A program made the position numbers and the translations under genes. A stretch of DNA of 64,000 bases from the NCBI RefSeq assembly GCF_004101865.1, contig NZ_CP026118.1:3737001-3801000 (forward strand), given 5' to 3'. Within the stretch, counting starts at the first letter, position 1. Every line of letters starts with the position of its first letter. The stretch comes from Halobacillus litoralis (GTDB lineage: Bacteria; Bacillota; Bacilli; Bacillales; Halobacillaceae). Of this stretch, positions 33,865 to 45,793 are shown one piece after another. Under the pieces are notes generated by a model. That model was not told where the DNA came from and did no database searches. It worked only from the letters and a program-made list of their open reading frames with translations.

Positions 33865-34956
33865 ATGGAAGAACAATTCAAATACACATTAAGAACAGAC
33901 CTGGCGCTTGAGGCTCAGGAAATGAATGTCAAAGATGATCCTTCCTCTTCAGATTCAGATGGTGTCCAGGTACGCGAAAATGAAAAAAATGATATAAAAA
34001 TTACTTACGTTACGGTTGATGAAGCAGGTGCCGAACGCATAGGGAAGAAGGCTGGTCATTACGTTACACTTGAATCCTTAGCTATTCGTAAACAGGATAC
34101 GGATTTACAGGCCAACCTGGCGAAAAGCGTATCTTCCCAACTCCGTCAACTTTTGAATGAATGTGGGATCAAGGATATGGATCGTGGATTGATCGTAGGT
34201 CTTGGAAACCATAATATCACCCCGGATGCTTTAGGCCCTCTTGTTACAGAAAAAGTATTGGTGACAAGTCATTTATTCGAGCTTCATCCTGAAACAGTGG
34301 CAGAAGGGTATCGTCCTGTTTCAGCTGTCACACCAGGGGTGATGGGCGTGACGGGGATTGAGACGAGTGATATGGTACACGGAATAATTGAAGAAACGAA
34401 GCCAGACTTCGTTCTTGTCGTCGATGCTCTTGCTTCTCGTTCGATAAATCGTATCAATGCTACCATTCAACTATCTGACACTGGGATTCACCCAGGGTCA
34501 GGCGTTGGTAATAAACGAAAAGAAATCAGCCGCGAAACTTATGGAATTCCTGTTATTTCGATCGGTGTACCTACAGTCGTCGATGCGGTGACGATAACAA
34601 GTGATACCATCGATTATGTCCTGAAACATTTCGGTCGGGAATGGAAGGAAAAGGATCGGCCATCCAATGCTCTCTCACCAGCTATGAATCCATTCGAAAG
34701 AAAAACTTTGACCGAAGAAGATCACCCTAATGAAGAACAAAGCAAGGCTGTTTTAGGGATGTTTGGACAATTAGAAGATACAGAGAAGAAACAGTTGATC
34801 AAAGAAGTTCTCACACCGCTCGGGCATAATCTAATGGTCACGCCAAAAGAAGTAGATAGTTTTATCAAAGATATGGCACATGTAATTGCCACGGGAATCA
34901 ATGGTGCATTACATCCAGGAGTCGAAGATGGAGAAGCCCAATCGTACTCCCGCTAA
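33865..34956 (+). CDS. gpr: Germination protease Gpr
   Basis: Gpr degrades the small acid-soluble spore proteins during germination. The 363-residue protein has the short pro-region ending in RTDLALEA, where self-cleavage is expected, then [59 protein letters not shown] and the C-terminal [19 protein letters not shown] 33865 follows AAGGAGGTCG; an in-frame ATG at 33841 has no such site. In B. subtilis it is SigG-dependent and made in the forespore. Confidence 0.97.
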   Translation: MEEQFKYTLRTDLALEAQEMNVKDDPSSSDSDGVQVRENEKNDIKITYVTVDEAGAERIGKKAGHYVTLESLAIRKQDTDLQANLAKSVSSQLRQLLNECGIKDMDRGLIVGLGNHNITPDALGPLVTEKVLVTSHLFELHPETVAEGYRPVSAVTPGVMGVTGIETSDMVHGIIEETKPDFVLVVDALASRSINRINATIQLSDTGIHPGSGVGNKRKEISRETYGIPVISIGVPTVVDAVTITSDTIDYVLKHFGREWKEKDRPSNALSPAMNPFERKTLTEEDHPNEEQSKAVLGMFGQLEDTEKKQLIKEVLTPLGHNLMVTPKEVDSFIKDMAHVIATGINGALHPGVEDGEAQSYSR

Positions 34957-34973
34957 AACTTAATAGAGGTCGG

Positions 34974-35002
34974 TTCTATTAAAATCCTCTCTTTCATACC
35001 AT
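34974..35002 (+). promoter_or_regulatory. Putative SigE promoter of spoIIP
   Basis: TTCTATT (34974-34980) and CATACCAT (34995-35002) are 14 bp apart, close to the SigE pattern (KMATATT-N14-CATACANT). Transcription would start near 35008, inside the loop of the hairpin described next. The promoter class is inferred from the sequence and from spoIIP being a mother-cell gene. Confidence 0.5.
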
Positions 35003-35032
35003 TTACTAGATAGAGTATGAGGAGAGGATTTT
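34981..35032 (+). promoter_or_regulatory. Hairpin sequestering the spoIIP ribosome binding site
   Basis: AAAATCCTCTC (34981-34991) pairs perfectly with GAGAGGATTTT (35022-35032); CATAC (34995-34999) pairs with GTATG (35015-35019). The 3' arm contains the spoIIP ribosome binding site GGAGAGG and ends one base before the ATG. It can also act as a terminator of gpr because the arm ends in a T run. A transcript that starts in the loop would lack the 5' arm. Confidence 0.75.
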
Positions 35033-35033
35033 T

Positions 35034-36194
35034 ATGTCTCAATACCCGAAATGGAAGAAGAATCGGACGAGTTATATGAAACAAGGGACAGGATGGGCCA
35101 TCATAGCGATCACGGTTCTGATTTTATTATTTATTGGTATCGGTATATTAACCGGGGCGAAAACGACGTACCGGCTTTATTCCGATACGATCCAGGAGTG
35201 GACGACTAAGCTTGAAGGGAGTGCTTTTCTTTATTTGTTTGAAATGGAAAACCGTTCTTTCAAGGATGCTCACCCAGAGGGTAACCGCATACCTGGTTTA
35301 GGGACATTATCTTTTCAGCTTCTTACAAGCCTAACGCCTAATGACCCTCGAAGTCTTCTAGGGAGAGAAATCCCCGGATTATCTTCCTACAACAGTCAAA
35401 TCATCATCGCTGGGGAGGGGACGGACTATTCAACGCTCCCTATCGAATCAGAACCTCCGATGATTGTCGATGAGAGGGGAGAAGTGGGAGATGTTGAGGA
35501 AGAGAAAGAAGAGAAAGAAGATAAAGATCAAACGGAGGAGAAACCATTAGGAGAAGAGGATATTTATATTTTTCACACCCACAATACCGAATCCTTTTAT
35601 CCTCACCTCCCGGACAAATCTACAGCTTATGACGGGAAAGTGAATATTACTCTTGTCGGTGAACGTTTAGGGGAGAGTTTAGAAGAAAAAGGAATAGGAA
35701 CCATCGTGGATAAAACAGATATTGCTTCACTACTGAATGAAAAAGGGATGAAGCATTATCAATCATATGATGCCATGCGGCCTGTAGTGGAAGAAGCAAT
35801 TAGTCAAAATGATGGACTCAAATATTTCTTCGACCTTCACAGGGATTCTATTTCAAGGGAACATACGACGACAACGATCAACGGCAAGGAATATGCCCGC
35901 TTCGCATTTGTTATAGGTGCTGAACATCCCAAATACGAACAAAATTTAAAGTTCGCCTCAGAGCTGCACCAACGTCTTGAAGATAAATATCCAGGAATAA
36001 GTCGTGGTGTCATTACTAAAAAGGGAGCAGGTGTAGATGGAGTTTATAATCAGGACTTACATCCCAATGCAATAGTGATTGAATTCGGTGGTGTGAATAA
36101 TCACCTTGATGAACTATACCGTTCCGCGGATATCATGGCTGAAGTCTTCAGTGAATATTACTTTGAAGATGAAAAAGTAAACTCAGATTCATAA
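35034..36194 (+). CDS. spoIIP: Stage II sporulation protein SpoIIP
   Basis: SpoIIP is the amidase and endopeptidase of the SpoIIDMP engulfment machine. The 386-residue protein has an N-terminal membrane anchor (WAIIAITVLILLFIGIGIL), an acidic linker rich in E/K/D, and the amidase domain with FHTHNTESFYPH and DLHRDSISREH, which carry likely zinc ligands, then VIEFGGVNNHLDE. The start is set by GGAGAGG. Located after gpr as in B. subtilis. Confidence 0.97.
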   Translation: MSQYPKWKKNRTSYMKQGTGWAIIAITVLILLFIGIGILTGAKTTYRLYSDTIQEWTTKLEGSAFLYLFEMENRSFKDAHPEGNRIPGLGTLSFQLLTSLTPNDPRSLLGREIPGLSSYNSQIIIAGEGTDYSTLPIESEPPMIVDERGEVGDVEEEKEEKEDKDQTEEKPLGEEDIYIFHTHNTESFYPHLPDKSTAYDGKVNITLVGERLGESLEEKGIGTIVDKTDIASLLNEKGMKHYQSYDAMRPVVEEAISQNDGLKYFFDLHRDSISREHTTTTINGKEYARFAFVIGAEHPKYEQNLKFASELHQRLEDKYPGISRGVITKKGAGVDGVYNQDLHPNAIVIEFGGVNNHLDELYRSADIMAEVFSEYYFEDEKVNSDS

Positions 36195-36212
36195 ACAGTG
36201 GGAGGGGTACAA

Positions 36213-36542
36213 ATGAAGTGGATTGCAGGTGTTTTATTAGTGGGGGCGGTTTTTATAGCAGGAGCTTTCTATGGAATAGATAAAAATAATGAAAAAACAA
36301 AAGAGGAGCCAGTAGTCGTAACCACACAGCCAGAGCCAGATCATGAGCGAAGGGCTGGACAAAAACCTGAAAAAGAAGCGAGAATAGAAAATTCTGCTAA
36401 GAACCACTGTGCCCCCCCGTATATAGAAGGTGAAGTTCCATGGATTTCAAGGCTGGCCGGTGGAGTAGGGGAAGGGATAGCAGTCAGTTTCAATGGAGTA
36501 ATCGTAGTCCTTTCCGAAATGATTCAGTCCGGGTCTTCTTAA
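36213..36542 (+). CDS. yqxA: YqxA-like protein (DUF3679)
   Basis: The 109-residue protein has an N-terminal hydrophobic segment (WIAGVLLVGAVFIAGAFYGI), a charged K/E/P-rich linker and a C-terminal hydrophobic helix (GVGEGIAVSFNGVIVVLSEM). Its position between spoIIP and lepA matches B. subtilis yqxA. ATG 36213 follows GGGAGGGG; an upstream GTG at 36198 is in frame but precedes that site. The function is unknown. Confidence 0.72.
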   Translation: MKWIAGVLLVGAVFIAGAFYGIDKNNEKTKEEPVVVTTQPEPDHERRAGQKPEKEARIENSAKNHCAPPYIEGEVPWISRLAGGVGEGIAVSFNGVIVVLSEMIQSGSS

Positions 36543-36655
36543 AAACAAAAGAACTGGGCGCTCAGAGTGGGCACGTTTTTGAACTGAAGGTGGAACATAT
36601 CTTTTATATAGATCGTATTTCACAGACCGCTCAAAAGCACCCTCTGTGCTAAGCA

Positions 36656-36684
36656 TTGAATAATCTTACTCGTATTGCTATAAT
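36656..36684 (+). promoter_or_regulatory. SigA promoter of lepA
   Basis: TTGAAT (36656-36661) and TATAAT (36679-36684) are 17 bp apart, with an extended TGC directly before the -10. It is 43 bp upstream of the lepA start. Confidence 0.85.
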
Positions 36685-36726
36685 CAACCTAGATATTTGT
36701 GTCGAATTCAGTAGGAGTGATTTAAG

Positions 36727-38541
36727 TTGACAACAGAATCAAAACAGCAGAGGGTCCGCAATTTTTCGATTATCGCCCATATCGACCACGGGAAATCGAC
36801 ACTTGCTGATCGTATTTTAGAAAAAACAAAAGCGTTGACTCAAAGGGAAATGAAAGAACAATTCCTGGATGCTATGGATTTAGAACGTGAACGTGGAATT
36901 ACGATTAAGTTGAATGCAGTTCAATTGAACTATGAAGCCAATAGTGGAGATGATTATACCTTTCATTTAATCGATACTCCAGGCCACGTCGACTTTACAT
37001 ATGAGGTTTCCCGGAGTTTAGCAGCTTGTGAGGGGGCAATCCTCGTTGTTGATGCAGCCCAGGGGATAGAAGCACAAACGTTGGCGAATGTGTATTTAGC
37101 ACTGGAAAATGATTTGGAAATCATTCCGGTTATCAATAAAATTGACTTGCCAGGCGCAGATCCAGAGCGTATTAAACAAGAAATAGAAGATGTCATCGGA
37201 ATCGATGCTTCGCATGCCATCCTCGCTTCCGCTAAAGAAGGCGTGGGGATTGATGAGATTTTAGAGCGAATCGTAACAGATATCCCAGCTCCAGATGGAA
37301 ATGCGAATGACCCGACGAAAGCATTGATTTTCGACTCCCTTTACGATTCATACCGCGGTGTTGTCGCGTATACTTGTGTGCGGGAAGGTTCCATCAAGAT
37401 CGGGGACAAAATTCGGATGATGGCAACCGGGAAAGAGTTTGAGGTCAACGAGCTAGGCGTCTTCCGCCCGACTCCAACACCTTTGAAGGAATTGAATGTC
37501 GGAGATGTCGGTTATTTGACTGCTTCCATCAAAAACATTGGAGACAGCCGAGTCGGTGATACGATTACACTGGCAAATAATCCTGCAGCTGAACCACTAC
37601 CTGGGTACAAAAAGATGAACCCGATGGTTTTCTGTGGGATGTATCCGGTGGATGCGAATAAATACAATGATTTAAGGGATGCATTAGAGCGATTAGAACT
37701 CAATGATTCTTCCCTTCAATATGAAGCAGAAACCTCACAGGCTCTCGGTTTCGGTTTCCGTTGTGGATTCTTAGGAATGCTTCACATGGAAATCATTCAA
37801 GAGCGGATTGAACGTGAATATAAAATTGATTTGATTACGACAGCACCTAGTGTCATTTATAAAGTGAAGATGACGGATGGAACAGAAGCGAATGTTGATA
37901 ATCCGTCTATGATGCCTGATAACCAGAAGCTTGATGAAGTCCAGGAGCCGTTCGTTAAAGCGACAGTCATGGTCCCTCACGATTATGTCGGACCTGTAAT
38001 GGAAATTTGTCAGCGCAAACGCGGCAATTTTATGGATATGCAATATCTGGATGACAATCGTGTCAATATCGTTTATGAAATTCCGCTATCCGAGATTGTC
38101 TATGACTTCTTCGATTCTCTGAAGTCACAGACGAAAGGTTACGCATCTTTTGATTATGAACTGATCGGGTACCGGGTTTCTAATTTGGTGAAAATGGACA
38201 TTCTCTTAAATGGAGATACCATTGATGCCTTATCCTTTATTGTTCACCGTGATTTTGCATATGAACGCGGCAAGCTCATTGCAGACAAATTGAAAGATTT
38301 GATTCCGAGACAGCAATTTGAAGTGCCCATCCAAGCAGCAATCGGGACTAAGATTGTCGCCCGTACGACCATCAAAGCGATGCGCAAGAACGTACTGTCT
38401 AAATGTTATGGGGGAGATATCTCCCGTAAGCGTAAACTCCTTGAAAAGCAGAAAGAAGGGAAGAAACGCATGAAGATGGTCGGTTCAGTAGAAGTCCCGC
38501 AAGAGGCCTTCATGTCTGTCCTTGATTTGAATGAAGACTAA
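36727..38541 (+). CDS. lepA: Elongation factor 4 (LepA)
   Basis: LepA is a ribosomal translocase-like GTPase. The 604-residue protein has G1 [11 protein letters not shown]2/switch [11 protein letters not shown]3 DTPGHVDF, G4 NKIDLPGA, the EF-G-like domains II, III and V, and the LepA-specific C-terminal domain ([20 protein letters not shown]). It uses a TTG start behind TAGGAGTG. It has its own promoter and terminator, so it forms a single-gene unit. Confidence 0.98.
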   Translation: MTTESKQQRVRNFSIIAHIDHGKSTLADRILEKTKALTQREMKEQFLDAMDLERERGITIKLNAVQLNYEANSGDDYTFHLIDTPGHVDFTYEVSRSLAACEGAILVVDAAQGIEAQTLANVYLALENDLEIIPVINKIDLPGADPERIKQEIEDVIGIDASHAILASAKEGVGIDEILERIVTDIPAPDGNANDPTKALIFDSLYDSYRGVVAYTCVREGSIKIGDKIRMMATGKEFEVNELGVFRPTPTPLKELNVGDVGYLTASIKNIGDSRVGDTITLANNPAAEPLPGYKKMNPMVFCGMYPVDANKYNDLRDALERLELNDSSLQYEAETSQALGFGFRCGFLGMLHMEIIQERIEREYKIDLITTAPSVIYKVKMTDGTEANVDNPSMMPDNQKLDEVQEPFVKATVMVPHDYVGPVMEICQRKRGNFMDMQYLDDNRVNIVYEIPLSEIVYDFFDSLKSQTKGYASFDYELIGYRVSNLVKMDILLNGDTIDALSFIVHRDFAYERGKLIADKLKDLIPRQQFEVPIQAAIGTKIVARTTIKAMRKNVLSKCYGGDISRKRKLLEKQKEGKKRMKMVGSVEVPQEAFMSVLDLNED

Positions 38542-38560
38542 ACCCATGTTAGACAGGACC

Positions 38561-38590
38561 AAACCGCAGGAGAGGATCTCTTGCGGTTTT
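38561..38590 (+). terminator. Terminator after lepA
   Basis: AAACCGCA and TGCGGTTT form the stem, with GAGAG/CTC pairing inside the loop, followed by TTCC. The poly-T is short, so termination may be partial. Confidence 0.75.
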
Positions 38591-38612
38591 CCTTATGAAA
38601 GGTGGAACATCA

Positions 38613-39752
38613 ATGAAGATCCCATCCGCTTATATACACATTCCTTTTTGCCAACAAATTTGTCATTATTGCGACTTCACTAAGTTCTTTTATAACGAGC
38701 GCTTAGCTGATGAATATATGGAAGCATTAGAAAATGAAATCCATACCTATATTCCCGGGGAAAAAGCACAGGTACGTACTATTTTTGTTGGTGGCGGGAC
38801 ACCGACGGCTGTTAATCACAGCCAGCTGAAAAAATTACTGCAAATGATTGATGATCACTTCGATCTTGCCAGTTGTGAAGAATATACATTTGAAGCGAAC
38901 CCGGGAGATCTGGATCTTGAAAAAGTCCGTTTGCTCAAAAATTATGGCGTGAATAGAATATCTTTAGGTGTGCAGGTTTTTGATGATGAAATGTTAGAAA
39001 AAATCGGCCGCGTCCACAAAGTGAAGGATGTTTACACTAATATCGACCGACTCCTTCAAGTCGGATTATCCAATATCAGCATCGATCTCATGTATGCTCT
39101 TCCAGGTCAAACTGTAGAAGATTTTGAAAAGACAATTGATGAAGCCATGCAATTCGGTTTACCGCACTACTCTTCGTATTCTTTACAGATTGAACCGAAA
39201 ACTGTGTTTTACCAACGTTATAAAAAGGGAACGCTGGTCAAGGCTCCTGAAGAAGATGATGCGCAAATGTATGAGCTGTTACAGCGTAAACTATCTGCAG
39301 CAGGGGCGGTTCAATATGAAATCAGCAACTTCGCGAAACCCGGGTTTGAAAGTAAGCACAATCTGACATACTGGAATAATGAGTATTATTACGGAATCGG
39401 AGCAGGTGCACATGGCTATCTTCCTGGCAAAAGGACGATCAATCTTCGTCCGCTTCCGGCTTATGTAAAAAAAGCTACTTCCGATGGTATTCCGATTCTT
39501 CATGAAGAGCCGATAGGAATAAAGGAAGAGATGGAAGAGCAGATGTTTCTCGGATTACGTAAGACAGAAGGGGTTCTTACCGATCAATTTTATCGTAAAT
39601 ACGGACAGACGATTGTCGATGTATTCGGTCATGCTCTGAATACTCTTAAAGAGCGTTCTTTAATCGAAGAAAACAGCGGCTATATCCGTATGACGCCAAA
39701 GGGTCGAATGTTAGGAAATGAAGTGTTCCAGGAATTTTTGCTGGATGATTAA
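38613..39752 (+). CDS. hemW: Radical SAM heme chaperone HemW
   Basis: The 379-residue protein has the cluster motif C13-x3-C17-x2-C20 (IPFCQQICHYCDF), the SAM-binding GGGTPTAV, FEANPGDL and a C-terminal HemN-like domain (FLGLRKTEGVL). HemW transfers heme; it lacks the coproporphyrinogen oxidase motif of true HemN, and older annotations call it HemN. ATG 38613 follows AAAGGTGG; the ATG at 38595 is upstream of that site. It lies before hrcA as in B. subtilis. Confidence 0.94.
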   Translation: MKIPSAYIHIPFCQQICHYCDFTKFFYNERLADEYMEALENEIHTYIPGEKAQVRTIFVGGGTPTAVNHSQLKKLLQMIDDHFDLASCEEYTFEANPGDLDLEKVRLLKNYGVNRISLGVQVFDDEMLEKIGRVHKVKDVYTNIDRLLQVGLSNISIDLMYALPGQTVEDFEKTIDEAMQFGLPHYSSYSLQIEPKTVFYQRYKKGTLVKAPEEDDAQMYELLQRKLSAAGAVQYEISNFAKPGFESKHNLTYWNNEYYYGIGAGAHGYLPGKRTINLRPLPAYVKKATSDGIPILHEEPIGIKEEMEEQMFLGLRKTEGVLTDQFYRKYGQTIVDVFGHALNTLKERSLIEENSGYIRMTPKGRMLGNEVFQEFLLDD

Positions 39753-39771
39753 AAAAAGAAAGGTTTATCCG

Positions 39772-39800
39772 TTGACATCCCCGACCCCATTTGATAATTT
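39772..39800 (+). promoter_or_regulatory. SigA promoter of the hrcA heat-shock operon
   Basis: TTGACA (39772-39777) is followed 17 bp later by TAATTT (39795-39800). The CIRCE operator starts 10 bp downstream, where it would block the start of transcription. Confidence 0.7.
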
Positions 39801-39810
39801 ATTATTAGAT

Positions 39811-39837
39811 TTAGCACTCACTACATACGAGTGCTAA
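39811..39837 (+). promoter_or_regulatory. CIRCE operator
   Basis: TTAGCACTC (39811-39819), 9 bp, GAGTGCTAA (39829-39837): a perfect CIRCE inverted repeat. HrcA binds it and represses hrcA-grpE-dnaK; GroEL is needed to keep HrcA active. Confidence 0.98.
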
Positions 39838-39852
39838 CAGAGGTGATCATCG

Positions 39853-40875
39853 ATGTTAACAGAGAGACAATTGCTCATTTTGCAAGTCATTATTGATGAT
39901 TTCATTTTGACCGCCCAGCCTGTTGGCTCGCGGTCGATATCCAAAAAAGAAGCCGTGACATTCAGTTCGGCAACGATTCGGAATGAAATGGCTGATTTAG
40001 AGGAGTTGGGCTTCATTGAGAAGACACACTCTTCATCAGGAAGGGTCCCTTCTGAACAGGGGTACCGCTTCTACGTAGATCATTTACTTTCACCGTTGCG
40101 TCTTTCCAGCCAGGAAATTGTGACAATACGTGATGCTTTCGCTGATAAAATGATGGAATTTGAAAGAGTCGTGCAAAAATCAGCGGGAATTTTGTCTGAT
40201 TTAACGAACTACACCTCCATCATCTTAGGTCCGGAAGTGTTTGAGACAAAATTAAAGCAATTGCAGATTGTTCCTTTATCTGATCAATCTGCCATCGCGA
40301 TTCTTGTCACAAATACCGGCCATGTTGAACATCGGGCTTTTAATGTGCCAGTTGAAATCAAAGGCGAGGATTTAGAAAAAATGGTGAATATCCTGAACAG
40401 CAGGCTTCAAGGTGTTCCATTGGTGAAACTGCATGAAAAGCTTTATTCTGAAATTAATGACTTGTTGAAGAAACATACAAGTCAACATGAAGAAGCGTTC
40501 TCCTATTTACGTGCAGCTCTCGTGGATGACCACCCCACTAAGCTTTACATCGGTGGTAAAACGAATATTTTGATGCAGCCCGAGTTCAGGGATTTGGATA
40601 AGGTGCGCTCACTGTATGCGACTATCGAACAAGAGAATGAGATGGCTGACTTATTACGGTCAGGTGAAGAAGGAATCCAAGTGAGGATTGGGCAGGAGAA
40701 CCCATTTGATGCTATGCAGAATTGCAGTTTGATAACGGCTAGTTACCAGCTTGGAAATGACCAGATTGGTACAATTGCATTGTTAGGGCCTACTCGCATG
40801 GAGTATAACCGGATGTTCTCATTGATGAATGTTTTATCTAAGCATATGACGGACACATTTCGTGGTTGGTATTAG
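39853..40875 (+). CDS. hrcA: Heat-inducible transcription repressor HrcA
   Basis: The 340-residue repressor has an N-terminal winged helix (LTERQLLILQVIIDDFIL, SSATIRNEMADLEELGFIEK, HSSSGRVPSEQGYRFYVD) and a GAF-like sensing domain with the C-terminal MRMEY-like TRMEYNRMFSLMNVLSKHM. It binds CIRCE and so represses its own operon. The ATG follows AGAGGTGATC. First gene of the class I heat-shock operon. Confidence 0.98.
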   Translation: MLTERQLLILQVIIDDFILTAQPVGSRSISKKEAVTFSSATIRNEMADLEELGFIEKTHSSSGRVPSEQGYRFYVDHLLSPLRLSSQEIVTIRDAFADKMMEFERVVQKSAGILSDLTNYTSIILGPEVFETKLKQLQIVPLSDQSAIAILVTNTGHVEHRAFNVPVEIKGEDLEKMVNILNSRLQGVPLVKLHEKLYSEINDLLKKHTSQHEEAFSYLRAALVDDHPTKLYIGGKTNILMQPEFRDLDKVRSLYATIEQENEMADLLRSGEEGIQVRIGQENPFDAMQNCSLITASYQLGNDQIGTIALLGPTRMEYNRMFSLMNVLSKHMTDTFRGWY

Positions 40876-40999
40876 AATTGCGGAACACAGAATAAGGTGG
40901 GGACAAGTTCCCATCGCTTCTTTTTGTCTATTGCTTTTTCAGGTTATCGATTCATGTTATAGTCAGTAACGGTGTAATGGAAAGTAGGAGGTGGAAGTC

Positions 41000-43400
<2,401 letters not shown>

Positions 43401-43415
43401 GATAAGGTAGAAAAG

Positions 43416-43454
43416 AAAAGTCAAAGTCAGGTTCTTCTTGACTTTGACTTTTTT
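43416..43454 (+). terminator. Terminator after dnaK
   Basis: AAAAGTCAAAGTCA (43416-43429) pairs with TGACTTTGACTTTT (43439-43452). It should make the hrcA-grpE-dnaK transcript end before dnaJ, fully or partly. Confidence 0.92.
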
Positions 43455-43527
43455 CTTAGTGTAGGCGTGCCCTGAAGGTCCTGTTGTGTAAGAGGATATC
43501 TTTGCCCCCACAAGTCCTGCTTGGCAT

Positions 43528-43556
43528 TTGCCTCTCTCTATCTTCAATGATAATAT
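43528..43556 (+). promoter_or_regulatory. Possible promoter of dnaJ
   Basis: TTGCCT (43528-43533) and TAATAT (43551-43556) are 17 bp apart, 39 bp before dnaJ. The strong dnaK terminator upstream makes a separate promoter plausible. Confidence 0.4.
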
Positions 43557-43594
43557 AAACGTTATGTAATAGCGTCCGGGAGAGTGATCGACAA

Positions 43595-44725
43595 GTGAGT
43601 AAACGTGATTTATATGAAGTTCTTGGAGTATCCAAGGATGCTTCAAAAGATGAAATTAAAAAAGCTTATCGTAAATTAGCACGCAAATACCACCCTGATG
43701 TAAGTGAAGAAGAGGATGCTTCTGAAAAGTTTAAAGAAGCAAAGGAAGCTTACGAAACACTGAGTGATCAACAGAAACGTGCTCAGTACGATCAATTCGG
43801 CCATGCTGGTCCGAATCAAGGCGGCTTTGGCGGCTTCGGTGGCGGAGCTGAAGATTTCGGTGGTTTCGGAGATATTTTCGATATGTTCTTCGGTGGCGGT
43901 GGCCGACGCCGTGACCCGAATGCTCCACGTAAAGGTGCGGACCTTCAGTACACGATGACATTACAATTCAATGAAGCAATTTTCGGTAAAAGCACTGACA
44001 TTGAAATCCCTACTGAAGAGTCTTGTGAAACATGTGATGGATCAGGTGCTAAACCAGGTACATCACCTGAAACATGCTCCCATTGCCAAGGAAGTGGACA
44101 AATTAACCAGGAACAGAATACACCATTTGGCAGAGTGGTGAATCGTCGTGTATGTCACCATTGCCAGGGAACTGGGCAGTTCGTCAAAGACAAATGTAAT
44201 ACTTGCGGTGGCGATGGCCGCGTGACGAAACGCAATAAGATCCACTTGGATATTCCGGCCGGAATTGATGACGGTCAGCAGATCCGTGTCCAAGGTAAAG
44301 GGGAAGATGGAGTGAATGGTGGGCCAGCTGGCGATTTATTTGTTGTCATCCGCGTCCAGCCTCATGAGTTCTTCCAGCGCGAAGGTGACCACATCTTCTG
44401 TGAGATTCCGTTGACATTCACTCAAGCAGCACTTGGAGACGAAATCGAAGTACCGACGGTTCACGGTAATGTGAAACTTAAAGTACCTGCGGGAACACAA
44501 ACCGGTAAGACATTCCGTATGAAAGATAAAGGAGCTCCGAATGTTCATGGCCGTGGACAAGGAGATCAACATGTGAAGACAAAGGTCATTACACCGAAGA
44601 ACTTGACGGAACGCCAAAAAGAATTGTTGCGTGAGTTTAATGATATTAGTGGTAATGAAGCGACAGAAGAACAACATGGCAACTTTTTTGAGCGTATGAA
44701 ACGTGCGTTCAGAGGAGATAGCTGA
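43595..44725 (+). CDS. dnaJ: Chaperone protein DnaJ
   Basis: DnaJ stimulates the ATPase of DnaK. The 376-residue protein has the J domain with HPD (33-35), a Gly/Phe-rich linker ([20 protein letters not shown]) and four zinc-binding repeats [32 protein letters not shown], then the two C-terminal beta domains. It starts with GTG behind GGGAGAG. Full-length type I DnaJ. Confidence 0.98.
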   Translation: MSKRDLYEVLGVSKDASKDEIKKAYRKLARKYHPDVSEEEDASEKFKEAKEAYETLSDQQKRAQYDQFGHAGPNQGGFGGFGGGAEDFGGFGDIFDMFFGGGGRRRDPNAPRKGADLQYTMTLQFNEAIFGKSTDIEIPTEESCETCDGSGAKPGTSPETCSHCQGSGQINQEQNTPFGRVVNRRVCHHCQGTGQFVKDKCNTCGGDGRVTKRNKIHLDIPAGIDDGQQIRVQGKGEDGVNGGPAGDLFVVIRVQPHEFFQREGDHIFCEIPLTFTQAALGDEIEVPTVHGNVKLKVPAGTQTGKTFRMKDKGAPNVHGRGQGDQHVKTKVITPKNLTERQKELLREFNDISGNEATEEQHGNFFERMKRAFRGDS

Positions 44726-44738
44726 AGTTTGTAAACAA

Positions 44739-44808
44739 GTGTCTGTACGAATTGGTCTGCAGGGTTTTTCGAACTGAATCTCCCGTTCCATCGTACAGGC
44801 ATTTTTTT
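44739..44808 (+). terminator. Terminator after dnaJ
   Basis: TGTCTGTACGA (44740-44750) pairs with TCGTACAGGCA (44791-44801) around a long loop, with one G-U pair, followed by seven T residues. Confidence 0.75.
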
Positions 44809-44849
44809 CATCAACAAATAAATAATCCAGTGAAAAGGGTGGATCATAA

Positions 44850-45788
44850 ATGAAATGGTCTGAAGTTTGTATCCATACAACGAGTGAAGCGATAGAACCT
44901 GTCTCTAATATCTTCCACGAATCAGGCGCAAGTGGGGTAGTCATCGAAGATCCTCAAGATATGGAACGGCAGAAAACGAAGCTTGGTGAAATTTACGAAT
45001 TAAATCCAGATGATTATCCAGCAGAAGGGGTATATGTGAAAGCCTACCTCCCATTGAATAGCTTCCTGAATGAAACAGTTGATGGTATTAAACATTCCGT
45101 AACTAATTTGAAGGAGTTCGGTATAGATATCGGGCATAACGAAGTATCCATTAACGAGGTTCAAGAAGAAGATTGGGCTACCTCATGGAAAAAATATTAC
45201 AAGCCAGTGAAGATTTCTGAGAAAATCACGATCATCCCGACATGGGAGGATTATACTCCAGTTTCCAGTGACGAAATCATTATTGAAATGGACCCAGGTA
45301 TGGCATTCGGTACAGGAACCCACCCGACCACCGTTCTAAGCATTCAGGCTTTGGAACAATACATGGAAAAAGGGGACACCGTATTGGATGTAGGCGCAGG
45401 TTCAGGTATATTGAGTGTCGCTTCGGTCCTGCTTGGTGCTGAACATGTTCACGCATATGATTTAGACGACGTAGCAGTATCAAGCACGAAAAACAATGCT
45501 GCATTGAACAATGTGGAAGGCAAAATCACCGCTAAGTTGAATGACCTATTAGAAGGTGTGGATGGAGAAACGGACTTGGTCGTGTCCAACATCCTTGCAG
45601 AGATCATTGTAAAATTTACAGATGATGCTTATCGTGTCATTAAACCCGGGGGTTACTTCATTACTTGCGGCATTATTTCAGGCAGAAAAGAAATGGTCCG
45701 CTCCCGATTAGTTGAATCAGGATTCGAAATTGTGGAAACGAATAAAATGGAAGACTGGGTCAGCATTATTGCTAAAAAGCCGGAGTGA
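44850..45788 (+). CDS. prmA: Ribosomal protein L11 methyltransferase
   Basis: The 312-residue protein has an N-terminal substrate-recognition domain and a class I methyltransferase domain with DPGMAFGTGTHPTT, VLDVGAGSGILSVAS and NILAEIIVKF. PrmA trimethylates ribosomal protein L11. The ATG follows AAAAGGGTGG. It lies after dnaJ, as in most Bacillaceae, and is coupled to rsmE. Confidence 0.96.
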   Translation: MKWSEVCIHTTSEAIEPVSNIFHESGASGVVIEDPQDMERQKTKLGEIYELNPDDYPAEGVYVKAYLPLNSFLNETVDGIKHSVTNLKEFGIDIGHNEVSINEVQEEDWATSWKKYYKPVKISEKITIIPTWEDYTPVSSDEIIIEMDPGMAFGTGTHPTTVLSIQALEQYMEKGDTVLDVGAGSGILSVASVLLGAEHVHAYDLDDVAVSSTKNNAALNNVEGKITAKLNDLLEGVDGETDLVVSNILAEIIVKFTDDAYRVIKPGGYFITCGIISGRKEMVRSRLVESGFEIVETNKMEDWVSIIAKKPE

Positions 45789-45793
45789 TTGCT

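Noticed and set aside
40897..40928. Terminator between hrcA and grpE
   Set aside because: GGTGGGGAC and GTTCCCATC pair only with mismatches, and hrcA and grpE are expected to be co-transcribed.
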